Below, one piece after another: positions 17,403 to 27,039 of a DNA stretch of 64,000 bases. The DNA is taken from the NCBI RefSeq assembly GCF_044502415.1, contig NZ_CP172402.1; one strand, given 5' to 3'. The stretch is from Haloimpatiens lingqiaonensis. Lineage in GTDB: Bacteria > Bacillota > Clostridia > Clostridiales > Clostridiaceae. The position numbers and the translations under genes were made by a program. Every line of letters starts with the position of its first letter. Position 1 is the stretch's first letter. The notes under the pieces are model-generated. The model had not been told where the DNA came from. It saw nothing but the letters and a program-made list of their open reading frames with translations, and ran no database searches.

Positions 17403-17921
17403 CTATATGTTGTATTTAACTAAAGACTCTATAGGGTAGCTTGAAAGTTTTTCTCTACCATTTAAATCAGTAAGTTCAATTACAAATCCAGCGGCAGCTA
17501 CAACCCCACCTGCTTTTTCCACTAACTTAGCTACAGAGTTTATAGTTCCTCCAGTAGCTAATAAATCATCTATTATTGCAACCCTTTGACCTGGTTTTAT
17601 AGAATCAATGTGTATTTCTAATTCATCACTTCCATACTCTAAATCATATTTTGAACTTATGGTTTCAAAAGGAAGCTTGCCTTTTTTTCTTACAGGCACA
17701 AAACCAACACCAAGAGCATAAGCCACAGGTACTCCAAATAAAAAACCTCTTGCTTCTGGCCCAACAACCATATCTATATCTTTATCTTTAAGGTAATCCA
17801 CAAATTTATCTATAGTATATTTTAAACTTTCTCCATCCTGTAGTAATGTTGTAATATCTTTGAAACTAATTCCCTCTTTAGGAAAGTCTTCTATAACTCT
17901 TATTTTTTCTTTTAATTCCAT
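17403..17921 (-). CDS. apt: adenine phosphoribosyltransferase
   Basis: A 172-residue type I phosphoribosyltransferase. The PRPP-binding loop is VAIIDDLLATGGTI near residues 120-133, and the family motif GPEARGFLFG is present. It recycles adenine plus PRPP to AMP. Start ATG after AGGAGGA. It stands between the RecJ-like gene and relA, the usual clostridial order. Confidence 0.96.
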   Translation of the reverse strand: MELKEKIRVIEDFPKEGISFKDITTLLQDGESLKYTIDKFVDYLKDKDIDMVVGPEARGFLFGVPVAYALGVGFVPVRKKGKLPFETISSKYDLEYGSDELEIHIDSIKPGQRVAIIDDLLATGGTINSVAKLVEKAGGVVAAAGFVIELTDLNGREKLSSYPIESLVKYNI

Positions 17922-18006
17922 TTCTTATTCCTCCTAATAATTGCTTGGAACTTAACATGAACAAGTTTAAAATTATTTTCATGCCCATACTATTATATAT
18001 TAAAGA

Positions 18007-18906
18007 TTAAAATAATTGCAAGTCTTTACTAAAAGTTCTGAGTTTATGTATTTCATTTTTATATTCATTACAAGACTCATCTATATTTTCCACCTGTCTT
18101 TTCAAGTATTTAGCTATTTGTTCCGCCCTATAGCTATTGGATGTAGTGAAAAGTTCTACCACAATTCTTGCATTATCCATTTTGCCCACTGGATTTACTG
18201 TAGGTATAGCTGTAGTAACCAATTTATATATTGTTTTTATATCTATTTTAAATATTTTATGTACTTTCATTAAAGCCTTTAATCCATAATTATTTGTTAC
18301 CTTTAATCTCTTTACTCCCTCTATAACAAAATCTCTATTTTCTCCAACTATTTCCACATCTCTAGAAACAGTACCGAGCATAACCAAATCCATATATTTA
18401 TGTACACAATTTATTTTATAATAATTAGCTATTTCTTTAGCTAATCTAAAAGCTACTCCTACTGCTGTACTATTATATTCCATACATTGGGTATTAGTCA
18501 GTACACAAGTATTAGGAACTTTACCTTTGTTTTTTCTAAAATCTGTTATTATTACATCTATACCTAAATTTTTACAGTATTCTACAGTGTCATAACTATT
18601 GATTCCACAGCCTACAGTTATCATGAGAGTGGCTCCAAGGATTTTTATATGGTTATCAACTATATATTTGTTCACTTCATAATTATCATCTATTTCACTT
18701 GGTATATAGTACTCTACATCTGCATTTAGGTACCTAAGAATCAAAATTAATAAAGACACCCCTGTAATGCAATCCAAATCATAATGTCCGTAAATTATAA
18801 TTTTTTCTCTGTTGTTTACAGCACTGACAATTCTATTTAGGGCACTTTTAATTTCTTTATCAATATATGTATTATCAATTTTAATATTATCACTGACTTT
18901 ATTCAT
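18007..18906 (-). CDS. degenerate DHH-family (RecJ-like) protein
   Basis: A 299-residue protein that aligns by eye with the N-terminal DHH domain of RecJ but lacks most metal ligands. Motif I reads GHYDLDCITG instead of GDYDVDG. Motif II reads TVGCGIN instead of TVDCGI. The DHH motif itself is replaced by TDFRKN. Later landmarks are kept (STAVGVAFRLAKEI, YMDLVMLGTVSRDV, GENR). The DHHA1 and OB domains of full-length RecJ are absent. It occupies the secDF-apt interval where other clostridia carry recJ. It is probably not a nuclease; a structural or nucleotide-binding role is possible. Start ATG with GGAGG. Confidence 0.7.
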   Translation of the reverse strand: MNKVSDNIKIDNTYIDKEIKSALNRIVSAVNNREKIIIYGHYDLDCITGVSLLILILRYLNADVEYYIPSEIDDNYEVNKYIVDNHIKILGATLMITVGCGINSYDTVEYCKNLGIDVIITDFRKNKGKVPNTCVLTNTQCMEYNSTAVGVAFRLAKEIANYYKINCVHKYMDLVMLGTVSRDVEIVGENRDFVIEGVKRLKVTNNYGLKALMKVHKIFKIDIKTIYKLVTTAIPTVNPVGKMDNARIVVELFTTSNSYRAEQIAKYLKRQVENIDESCNEYKNEIHKLRTFSKDLQLF

Positions 18907-19078
18907 ACTAGTTCCTCCAACTCTATAGAAAACAAGTATATTATAAATTATATTACTGCTTTTGACAAATAAATTTTTATATGAATATGCGGAACTAATA
19001 GTACGCTAGTAAAAATAAACTATTTGTGCTACTTAATTCTATATTTATTTTATATATTTAGTATTGAGCAAAATAAAG

Positions 19079-19101
19079 ATTCCAGATTTCATCTGGAATC
19101 C
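19079..19101 (-). terminator. terminator after secDF
   Basis: On the minus strand GATTCCAGAT-GAA-ATCTGGAATC is followed by TTTATTTT, about 30 bases after the secDF stop. Confidence 0.8.
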
Positions 19102-19132
19102 ATTTTAATAATTAAATTATTAATTTATTATT

Positions 19133-21247
19133 TTAAGCTCTTCCTTCAATTTTCTTCTTTAAAATGACCCAAATAGGGCTGGCAATAAATATTGATGAAT
19201 AGCATCCTGAAACTATGCCTATTATTAGCGGCATAGAGAATTCTCTAACTGAAGGAACAAACACATTTACAGCCACTATAGTGAACAATGTAGTTAAAAC
19301 TGTATTTATAGATCTAGTCATAGTTTGACTTATACTTATATTTGCTACTTCAGCCACATCTTTTCCACGCATTTTTTTGCTATTTTCTCTTATTCTATCA
19401 AAAATAACTATAGTATCGTTAATTGAATATCCGAGTATAGTAAGTATCGCTGCTATAAAAGGTGAGTTTACTGGAATTTGAAGCATAGCATAAATGCTTA
19501 CAGTAATTAATATATCATGCACTAATGCAAGTATTGCAGCTAAACCAAATTTAAATTCAAATCTAACACCTATATATAGAAGCATAGCTAGTGTAGCTAA
19601 AATTCCTGCTATCCAAGCTTTTTTCTTTAGCTCATTTCCTACAGAAGCACCAATGGTTTCTTGAGATGTTAACTCAGCTTTTTTGTACTCAGATTTTATC
19701 TCTTTAAATAAACTATCTATTTTATTGCTGTCAAGTGAATTACTTTTAATTTCTAATTCAATTTTTCCATTATTGTTAGCCTTGGTAGTTTGATATTCAT
19801 TAGAATATTTTTTAATTATCTTATCTATTTCAGCTTTTTCAAAGTCTTGTTTCATTTCTATTTGAACAATAGTACCACCCTTAAAGTCTATACCAAAATT
19901 TAATCCTTTAAAGCCCATTATTGTGAATCCAATAACTACAACCAATAAAGACATACTTACCCATAGTTTAAATCTCTCAACAAATTTAAACTTATATTCT
20001 GTTTTAGCTTGATCATTATTTTTAACTCCAAAATGTGAAGGCTTATTAATAAGTCCCATATTTACAGCAGATTTAAGTAAAAATTTAGTTACAGTTAATG
20101 CAGTAAATATACTTACCACTATACCTATTATTAGAGTTAAAGCAAATCCCTTTACAGTACCAGATCCTACTACATAAAGTACTACCCCTGCAATAATTGT
20201 AGTTATATTAGAATCTAATATAGAAGATAATGCTCTATCAAATCCTGTATCCACGGAAGACTTTACAGATTTTCCTGTTTTAAGTTCTTCTTTTATTCTT
20301 TCAAATATAAGTACATTGGCATCTACCGCCATACCAACGGTTAAAAGGAATCCTGCAATACCTGAAAGAGTTAATGTTGCTTCTATTCCTGAGAAAACAA
20401 GCAGTACAAGTATTATATATAAAACTAATGCTATATCTGCTATCATTCCTGGTAATCTATAGTAAAGAAGCATGAATATAAATACTAATGCAATTCCTAT
20501 GGCACCAGCCTTTATACTTTTTGGCAATGCAGTAGCTCCTAAAGTGGCACCTACTGTTTTAGCTGAAACTGTCTTTAAGGTTACTGGAAGTGCTCCAGAA
20601 TTTATTATATTAGCCTGTCTAGTAGCTTCTTCTAAAGTTTTGCTTCCAGTTATAACCGCCTTACCACCAGTTATAACATCATTTACAGTAGGATTTGTAA
20701 GCATTTCATCATCCATATATATAGCTATTGGTTGATTTATAAACTTTTTAGTAGCTTCAGCAAATTTTTTAGTACCATCTTGATTTAACTCCAATCCTAT
20801 GGTTGGGCTATTTGTATCATTTAAATAAGCAGTAGCCTCCTTAACATCCTTACCAGTAAGAATAGTTTTTTTATCTGGCCCCACAAATTTTAATTCTCCT
20901 GTTTTTACCACACTGTCAATAACCGCTTTAGCATCAAATTTACCTGGTATTTCTATTCTTATTCTGTTTTGTCCTTCTTTTGTAACTACCGTTTCACTTA
21001 CACCCATTTTGTTTACTCTCATAGATATAAGCTCAATAGTTTTATCAAAAGTTTTCTTATCTACTTTTCCTTGAATTTCCTCAACTACAGAAACTCCACC
21101 TTGAAGATCTAGCCCCTTATTTATAGATTTACTTATTGGTTTTATTTCATATCCAAATAATTTCACCCCTTGGGCACTAATAAAGGCTAATGAAAAAATA
21201 ACAACAACACTTAAAATAAAGAGAATTGCACTCTTTTTTTTCTTCAT
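19133..21247 (-). CDS. secDF: fused protein translocase subunit SecDF
   Basis: A single 704-residue protein in which SecD (residues 1-about 410) and SecF (about 425-704) are joined. The SecD part has the LDLQGG motif (NKGLDLQGGVSVVEE) and six predicted helices in all; the SecF part has GIDFKGGT and GYSINDTIVIFDRIREN. It uses proton motive force to help complete export through SecYEG. The fusion linker contains FGVKNNDQAKTEYKFK. It follows scfB in a locus shared with yajC. Start ATG after GGAGGGGG. Confidence 0.95.
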   Translation of the reverse strand: MKKKKSAILFILSVVVIFSLAFISAQGVKLFGYEIKPISKSINKGLDLQGGVSVVEEIQGKVDKKTFDKTIELISMRVNKMGVSETVVTKEGQNRIRIEIPGKFDAKAVIDSVVKTGELKFVGPDKKTILTGKDVKEATAYLNDTNSPTIGLELNQDGTKKFAEATKKFINQPIAIYMDDEMLTNPTVNDVITGGKAVITGSKTLEEATRQANIINSGALPVTLKTVSAKTVGATLGATALPKSIKAGAIGIALVFIFMLLYYRLPGMIADIALVLYIILVLLVFSGIEATLTLSGIAGFLLTVGMAVDANVLIFERIKEELKTGKSVKSSVDTGFDRALSSILDSNITTIIAGVVLYVVGSGTVKGFALTLIIGIVVSIFTALTVTKFLLKSAVNMGLINKPSHFGVKNNDQAKTEYKFKFVERFKLWVSMSLLVVVIGFTIMGFKGLNFGIDFKGGTIVQIEMKQDFEKAEIDKIIKKYSNEYQTTKANNNGKIELEIKSNSLDSNKIDSLFKEIKSEYKKAELTSQETIGASVGNELKKKAWIAGILATLAMLLYIGVRFEFKFGLAAILALVHDILITVSIYAMLQIPVNSPFIAAILTILGYSINDTIVIFDRIRENSKKMRGKDVAEVANISISQTMTRSINTVLTTLFTIVAVNVFVPSVREFSMPLIIGIVSGCYSSIFIASPIWVILKKKIEGRA

Positions 21248-21329
21248 TTTCTTATCCCCCTCCGTATAGCATTAATAACATAATTATAATATCACATAAT
21301 ATTTTAGTCAATATTATGTAATATATGCA

Positions 21330-22697
21330 TTATTCTTCCATCATCATTTGTGTTTTTAAAGCTATGGCACACTCTATTCTCTTCTTTTGCATAGTACATC
21401 CTAATTCATATGGTTTATGGATATCTCCATTAAAGTTATAATTATTAGCTTGACATCCACCACTACAATAAAATCTTGCCCAGCACTCCCTACACTTTGG
21501 CTTATTATATATATGTGCTTTGTGGAATTTCTTAGCTATATCAGCATTCATTTTTCCTTCGTATATAGTACCTAATTTAAAATCTTCATTACCTACAAAT
21601 TGATGGCATGGATAAACATCTCCCGTTGGAGTAACTGCCACATATTCATGTCCTGCTCCACAACCTGAAATTCTTTTATAAACGCATGGTCCTCCATCTA
21701 AATTTATATTAAAATGATAAAATTTAAATTCATTACCTTCTTTATATCTTTTTAACATTTCATCATACAATTTATCATACTGCTGAAAAATTGTGTTAAT
21801 ATCTTCCTCTCTCAAAGACAATGGATGTTCATCTGGAAGAACTACTGGTTCTACAGATATTTCTTTAAATCCTAAATCTACTAGATGCATAACATCATTA
21901 AAGAAATCTGTATTTTCTCTAGTAAAAGTTCCTCTAACATAATGCAGTTTATCCGCATCTCTTTTTGCCACCATTTCTTTTATTTTAGGCAGTATTCTTT
22001 CGTAAGAGCCTTCACCATTAGCTCCTATTCTAACTCTATCATTTACTTCTTTTCTTCCGTCTATACTTAAAACTATGTTTACCATGTTTTCATTTAAATA
22101 TTCCATTATCTCATTATTTAATAAAGTACAATTTGTTGTCATGGTAAATCTTATATTTTTATTGTGCTTTTTCTCCAACTCTTTTCCATAATCTACTATT
22201 TGCTTTATGTTTTCAAAAGCCATTAACGGCTCTCCTCCAAACAAGTCCACTTCTATGTTCTTTCTAGGACCTGAGTGTTCAACTACAAAATCTAGAGCTT
22301 TTTTACCTACTTCTACAGACATGATCTTGCTTTCTCCATGATATTTCCCTTCGTCTGCAAAACAATACCTACATCTTAAATTACATGCATGAGTTATATT
22401 TAAGCATAAAGCTTTTATAAAAGATGGCGCTTCTCCGCTCTTTTGAGCAATTTCTTCGTACAAGTCTTCCGTATACAATAAACCCTCTTTTACCAATTCT
22501 TCTATCTCTTTGTAAGCCTCATGTATATCCTCATTTGAATATTTATCCTTATATCTTAATTTTAATTCATCTAAAGCTTCTAATTTTTCTTCGTTTAATA
22601 GATCATATACTAGCTCGTCCACCATGTGTACTGATCCAGTATTTACATCTAGAACGTAATATTCATCGTTCTGTATAAATTTATGAATGTTTGCCAC
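21330..22697 (-). CDS. scfB: thioether cross-link-forming SCIFF peptide maturase (radical SAM)
   Basis: A 455-residue radical SAM/SPASM enzyme. The radical SAM motif is CNLRCRYCFADEG near residue 104; C-terminal SPASM cysteines include CRECWARFYCSGGC. The N-terminal 90 residues resemble a RiPP-recognition domain (YYVLDVNTGSVHMVDELVYD). It installs Cys-alpha-carbon thioether bonds in the SCIFF precursor encoded just upstream. It starts at GTG, eight bases after GGAGG. Confidence 0.96.
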   Translation of the reverse strand: MANIHKFIQNDEYYVLDVNTGSVHMVDELVYDLLNEEKLEALDELKLRYKDKYSNEDIHEAYKEIEELVKEGLLYTEDLYEEIAQKSGEAPSFIKALCLNITHACNLRCRYCFADEGKYHGESKIMSVEVGKKALDFVVEHSGPRKNIEVDLFGGEPLMAFENIKQIVDYGKELEKKHNKNIRFTMTTNCTLLNNEIMEYLNENMVNIVLSIDGRKEVNDRVRIGANGEGSYERILPKIKEMVAKRDADKLHYVRGTFTRENTDFFNDVMHLVDLGFKEISVEPVVLPDEHPLSLREEDINTIFQQYDKLYDEMLKRYKEGNEFKFYHFNINLDGGPCVYKRISGCGAGHEYVAVTPTGDVYPCHQFVGNEDFKLGTIYEGKMNADIAKKFHKAHIYNKPKCRECWARFYCSGGCQANNYNFNGDIHKPYELGCTMQKKRIECAIALKTQMMMEE

Positions 22698-22768
22698 CTT
22701 TATTTCCTCCTCATTAAAATTTAAGACAGTAACATAAGTTACTGCCTTTAAAATTATACCAGCATAAA

Positions 22769-22906
22769 TTAATTTTCACAAGCTAAATTAGCAACTGTGC
22801 AAGATGTTTTACATGCTGATTGGCATGAATTTGCACACTCTTTGCATCCTGGTTTCTTTAAACTTTCTTTTATATTTGACTTGTTTATAGTTTTTATATG
22901 TTTCAT
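22769..22906 (-). CDS. scfA: SCIFF ranthipeptide precursor (six cysteines in forty-five residues)
   Basis: The small gene encodes exactly 45 residues with six cysteines at 21, 24, 28, 32, 36 and 43 (CKECANSCQSACKTSC then CEN). This is the universal clostridial SCIFF peptide, the substrate of the neighbouring maturase. A GGAGGAATT ribosome site precedes ATG. The N-terminal leader MKHIKTINKSNIKESL is conserved in the family. Its role is not well established; quorum-like regulation has been proposed for related ranthipeptides. Confidence 0.96.
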   Translation of the reverse strand: MKHIKTINKSNIKESLKKPGCKECANSCQSACKTSCTVANLACEN

Positions 22907-22993
22907 GTCAATTCCTCCAATCATATTTATAGCTCCAATGTCGCATATCTACTAAATAATTATATCACAATAATTCCATTAAATAAAGGATTT

Positions 22994-23359
22994 CTATATA
23001 TTTATTCCCAACATTCCAGATAAAATTCCCACTAGTAAAGCCAATATAATCCTTATATAATCCTTTCCTACCAAAGCAAATTCTCTTCCTGCTAAAACTG
23101 AAATTAAATAAAAAATTGCCATGTACATAAAGGATATGATGAGTCCCATAAGCCAACCATTCTTTCGAGAATTTCTAGAAGCATATACAGCTCCATACAT
23201 TATGCTTATTAATGTAATTATCAAAATAAACATATCTCTAAATCCATCTGAAGCTGGAAATAAAAAATTGATTATAGAAAAAATTATCATACCTACTAAA
23301 GTAACTATACATGCTCTTATTAATCCTTTAAGCATATATTCTACATTTTTTTTATTCAA
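22994..23359 (-). CDS. TIGR04086-family small membrane protein
   Basis: A 121-residue protein with four predicted helices (GLIRACIVTLVGMIIFSIIN, MFILIITLISIMYGAVYAS, GWLMGLIISFMYMAIFYLI, IRIILALLVGILSGMLG). It matches the clostridial/bacillar TIGR04086 family often found next to yajC and scfA. Function unknown. Start taken at TTG 23359, eight bases after AGGAGG; the in-frame GTG upstream overlaps the ribosome site. Confidence 0.8.
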   Translation of the reverse strand: MNKKNVEYMLKGLIRACIVTLVGMIIFSIINFLFPASDGFRDMFILIITLISIMYGAVYASRNSRKNGWLMGLIISFMYMAIFYLISVLAGREFALVGKDYIRIILALLVGILSGMLGINI

Positions 23360-23420
23360 CAGCAACACCTCCTTATTAAAAATATATGAACCCAGGAGGT
23401 GTTTAATAACTATTAAATCA

Positions 23421-23726
23421 TTATTTTGATTCTTTTACTTCCTTTACTTCTGCCTCATCCTTTGAATTTAAAATACTTCCTATAGCACTTTTAGACATTT
23501 TAAGTCTAGACTTATCTGGACCTGATTGAATTATTACATAGTCATCCTTTATAACAACTATACTTCCAATAATTCCACCTCTAGTCATTACTTCATCATT
23601 TACCTTCAATGATTCTAACATTGCATTGTATTTCTTTTTTCTCTTATTTTCAGGAATTACTATTATTACATAAAAGAATGCAATCATAATCACGAAAGTA
23701 ACAATTGTCATTAATCCATTTGACAT
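23421..23726 (-). CDS. yajC: preprotein translocase subunit YajC
   Basis: A 101-residue protein with one N-terminal helix (IVTFVIMIAFFYVIIVIP) followed by a basic stretch and the YajC core NDEVMTRGGIIGSI. It accompanies SecDF in the membrane translocase. It lies between tgt and the small membrane protein, a typical tgt-yajC-secDF order. ATG start with GGGAGG. Confidence 0.95.
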   Translation of the reverse strand: MSNGLMTIVTFVIMIAFFYVIIVIPENKRKKKYNAMLESLKVNDEVMTRGGIIGSIVVIKDDYVIIQSGPDKSRLKMSKSAIGSILNSKDEAEVKEVKESK

Positions 23727-23784
23727 ATTAACGTTCCTCCCTTATTTTAATAATTTATAATTTAATTAAATTTAATTACTCAAA

Positions 23785-24921
23785 TTAAGCTTTTCCATTC
23801 CAGTTAGCTAATTTTTCTTCTTTAAATTCTTTAAAATAATCACCATCTATGGCATTTCTTATGTCTTCCATTAATTTATTATAGAAATATAAATTATGAA
23901 GAACACATAATCTCATAGCTAGCATTTCTTTTGCCTTAAACAAATGCCTTATATACGCTCTACTGTAATGCTTACAAGTAGGACACTGACAACCCTCGTC
24001 TATAGGACTATCGTCTAATTCATATTTTGCATTCATTAAATTTATTTTACCATGTTTAGTGAACACATGTCCATGCCTTCCGTTTCTTGCAGGAAGTACA
24101 CAATCAAAGAAATCTACTCCTCTATCTACAGCTTCTAAAATATTACTTGGAAGTCCAACACCCATTAGATATATAGGTTTTTCCTGTGGAAGATGTGGAA
24201 CTACCGCATCTATTATTCTGTACATTTCCTCATGAGTTTCACCTACAGCCAAACCACCTATAGCATAACCATCCAAATTCATTTTACTTATGGTTTTTGC
24301 ATGTTCAATTCTAATATCTTCGTAAACTCCACCTTGATTTATTCCAAATAACATTTGATTTTTATTTACTGTATGATCTAAAGAATTTAATCTATCCATT
24401 TCAACCTTACATCTTTGAAGCCATCTAGTGGTTCTTTCTACTGATTTAACCACATAATCCCTTGGGGATGGATTAGGTATACATTCATCAAAGGCCATAG
24501 CAATAGTTGATCCTAAATTACTTTGTATTTGCATACTCTCTTCTGGCCCCATAAATATTTTTCTACCATCTATATGAGAGTTAAAATAAACCCCTTCTTC
24601 CTGTATCTTTCTAATATGTGATAGTGAAAATACTTGGAATCCACCTGAATCTGTAAGTATAGGTCTATCCCAATTCATAAACTTATGTAATCCACCTAGT
24701 TTTTTAACCACCTGGTCTCCTGGTCTCAAATGTAGGTGATATGTATTAGAAAGTTCCACTTGGCATCCTATTTCTTTTAAATCCATAGAAGAAACTGCTC
24801 CCTTAATAGCTGCAAGAGTTCCTACATTCATAAATACAGGAGTCTGTATAGTTCCATGTACAGTTTCAAATCTTCCACGTCTTACCTTGTGACTTTTTTT
24901 AAGCAAAGTGTATTTTCCCAT
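23785..24921 (-). CDS. tgt: queuine tRNA-ribosyltransferase
   Basis: A 378-residue TGT. The active-site region DSGGFQVFSL (about residue 91), the second nucleophile region GVGLPSNILEAVDRGVDFFD, and zinc ligands CQCPTCKHYSR...H are all present. It exchanges guanine-34 for preQ1 in GUN-anticodon tRNAs. It follows queA by 21 bases, so two steps of queuosine synthesis are coupled. Confidence 0.97.
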   Translation of the reverse strand: MGKYTLLKKSHKVRRGRFETVHGTIQTPVFMNVGTLAAIKGAVSSMDLKEIGCQVELSNTYHLHLRPGDQVVKKLGGLHKFMNWDRPILTDSGGFQVFSLSHIRKIQEEGVYFNSHIDGRKIFMGPEESMQIQSNLGSTIAMAFDECIPNPSPRDYVVKSVERTTRWLQRCKVEMDRLNSLDHTVNKNQMLFGINQGGVYEDIRIEHAKTISKMNLDGYAIGGLAVGETHEEMYRIIDAVVPHLPQEKPIYLMGVGLPSNILEAVDRGVDFFDCVLPARNGRHGHVFTKHGKINLMNAKYELDDSPIDEGCQCPTCKHYSRAYIRHLFKAKEMLAMRLCVLHNLYFYNKLMEDIRNAIDGDYFKEFKEEKLANWNGKA

Positions 24922-24942
24922 TAATCTACATCCTTTCTTTTA

Positions 24943-25968
24943 CTATCCTATAAACATAGCATCTCCAAAACTAAAAAATCTATATTTTTCCTTAACTGCA
25001 GTATTATATGCCTTCATTATATTTTCCCTGCCAGCCAATGCGCTTACTAGCATTATAAGCGTTGATTCTGGAATATGAAAATTGGTTATAAGTGCATCCA
25101 CTACTTTAAATTTATATCCTGGATAAATAAATATATCTGTCCATCCTGACTTTTCTTGAACAACACCATCTTCTGTTCCTATGCTTTCTAGAGTTCTAGA
25201 GGAAGTAGTACCTACAGCTATAATTCTCCCCCCTGATTTTTTAGTTTCATTTATTATATCTGCTGTTTCCTTTGTCATACAGTAAAATTCCGAATGCATA
25301 TGGTGTTCTTCTATTGTATCAACTTTTACAGGTCTAAAAGTTCCAAGTCCCACATGCAATGTTAAAAAAGCAACCTTTACTCCTTTAGCCTTTATTTTCT
25401 CTAAAAGCTCTTTTGTAAAATGTAATCCTGCAGTAGGTGCCGCTGCTGAACCTACTTCTTTTGAATAAACCGTTTGATATCTTTCTCTGTCTTGAAGCTT
25501 TTCCTTTATATATGGCGGAAGTGGCATTTGCCCTAATTTATCCAAAACTTCTTCAAATATACCTTGATACTGAAATTGTACAATTCTACTGCCTTCATCA
25601 CCAATACCTACAACTTCAGCTTTTAATTCTCCATTTCCAAAAATAAAGTTACTGCCAACTTTAGCCTTTTTTCCCGGCTTAACTAATGTTTCCCACTTAT
25701 CCTTGTCTATTCTCTTAAGCAATAAAAATTCCATCTTTGCCCCAGTTCCTTCTTTACTGCCAATAAGTCTAGCTGGAAGTACTCTTGTATTATTTAAAAC
25801 CAGACAATCACCAGGATTTAAATAATCAATTATATCCTTAAAATGTTTGTGATTTAGTTCTCCAGTTCTTTTGTCTAAAACCATAAGTCTTGATTCATCT
25901 CTTTTCTCAGCAGGATGCTGAGCTATAAGTTCTTCTGGTAAATCAAAATAAAAATCTTTTACATCCAT
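24943..25968 (-). CDS. queA: S-adenosylmethionine:tRNA ribosyltransferase-isomerase
   Basis: A 341-residue QueA with family motifs LVLNNTRVLPARL, AAPTAGLHFT and HVGLGTFRPVK. It transfers the ribosyl part of SAM onto preQ1-modified tRNA to make epoxyqueuosine. It lies between ruvB and tgt in the widespread ruvAB-queA-tgt order. ATG start. Confidence 0.97.
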   Translation of the reverse strand: MDVKDFYFDLPEELIAQHPAEKRDESRLMVLDKRTGELNHKHFKDIIDYLNPGDCLVLNNTRVLPARLIGSKEGTGAKMEFLLLKRIDKDKWETLVKPGKKAKVGSNFIFGNGELKAEVVGIGDEGSRIVQFQYQGIFEEVLDKLGQMPLPPYIKEKLQDRERYQTVYSKEVGSAAAPTAGLHFTKELLEKIKAKGVKVAFLTLHVGLGTFRPVKVDTIEEHHMHSEFYCMTKETADIINETKKSGGRIIAVGTTSSRTLESIGTEDGVVQEKSGWTDIFIYPGYKFKVVDALITNFHIPESTLIMLVSALAGRENIMKAYNTAVKEKYRFFSFGDAMFIG

Positions 25969-25997
25969 GTAACCACTTCCTCTTCTGTTAATGTTAA

Positions 25998-27029
25998 TTA
26001 AAAGATAGAGATTTGATTGTTCTCTATATAATTTTTAGGTATTTCTCTTTTTAAATGATTAAAGGTCTTTTCTGTTGCTACTCTTCCTCTAGGAGTTCTT
26101 ACAATAAACCCCTTTTGAAGTAAATATGGCTCATATACATCTTCTATAGTGTCTAATTCTTCTCCTATAAAATATGCTAAGGTCTCTAGTCCTACTGGTC
26201 CTCCCTTAAAATTATCAACTATAGCAGATAATATCTTGTTATCTATACTATCTAACCCCTGAGAATCTACATCTAAAAGTTTTAAAGCTTTTTTTGAGGT
26301 AGCCAAATCTATTGTTCCATCGCCCTTAACAATAGAATAGTCCCTAACTCTTTTTAAAATTCTATTTGCTATTCTTGGAGTCCCTCTAGAACGCCTAGCT
26401 ATTTCTCCAGCTGCATCTTCTGTTATTTCTACATTTAATATTTGTGAGGATCTTATTATTATATATGCCAGTTCATCTTCTTCATAAAATTCCATAGGAC
26501 ACATTACTCCAAATCTATCCCTTAAGGGTGAAGTTAAAAGTCCAACTCTTGTAGTTGCCCCTATAAGTGTAAACTTAGGTAAATCCAATCTTATGGATTT
26601 AGCCGCAGCACCTTTTCCAATGACTATGTCTAGTGCATAATCCTCCATGGCTGGATACAGTATTTCCTCCACAGCTCTATTTAATCTATGTATTTCATCT
26701 ATAAATAAAACATCAAAATTTCCAAGACCGGTAAGTATAGCCGCCAAGTCTCCTGCTCTCTCTATAGCAGGTCCTGAAGTGACTTTTAAGTTTCCACCCA
26801 TCTCACTAGCAATTATATTAGCTAATGTGGTTTTACCAAGTCCTGGTGGCCCATATAAAAGTACATGATCTAAGTTTTCTCTTCTCTTCTTAGCAGCTTT
26901 TACAAATATATCTAGTTTTTCTTTTACTTTCTTTTGACCTATATATTCGTTAAAACTTTGAGGTCTTAGAGAATAATCGTTCTCAAAATCTCCTTCTATT
27001 TTAGAAGTTGTGACAATTCTATCCCCCAC
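25998..27029 (-). CDS. ruvB: Holliday junction branch-migration helicase RuvB
   Basis: An AAA+ ATPase of about 343 residues. Walker A is GPPGLGKTTLA, Walker B LFIDEIHRLNR, sensor I GATTRVGLLTSPLRDRFG, and the C-terminal winged helix ends TPRGRVATEKTF. It drives branch migration with RuvA. I place the start at GTG 27029, eight bases after GAGG, instead of the GTG three codons earlier. It begins shortly after the ruvA stop. Confidence 0.97.
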   Translation of the reverse strand: MGDRIVTTSKIEGDFENDYSLRPQSFNEYIGQKKVKEKLDIFVKAAKKRRENLDHVLLYGPPGLGKTTLANIIASEMGGNLKVTSGPAIERAGDLAAILTGLGNFDVLFIDEIHRLNRAVEEILYPAMEDYALDIVIGKGAAAKSIRLDLPKFTLIGATTRVGLLTSPLRDRFGVMCPMEFYEEDELAYIIIRSSQILNVEITEDAAGEIARRSRGTPRIANRILKRVRDYSIVKGDGTIDLATSKKALKLLDVDSQGLDSIDNKILSAIVDNFKGGPVGLETLAYFIGEELDTIEDVYEPYLLQKGFIVRTPRGRVATEKTFNHLKREIPKNYIENNQISIF

Positions 27030-27039
27030 ATTATACACC

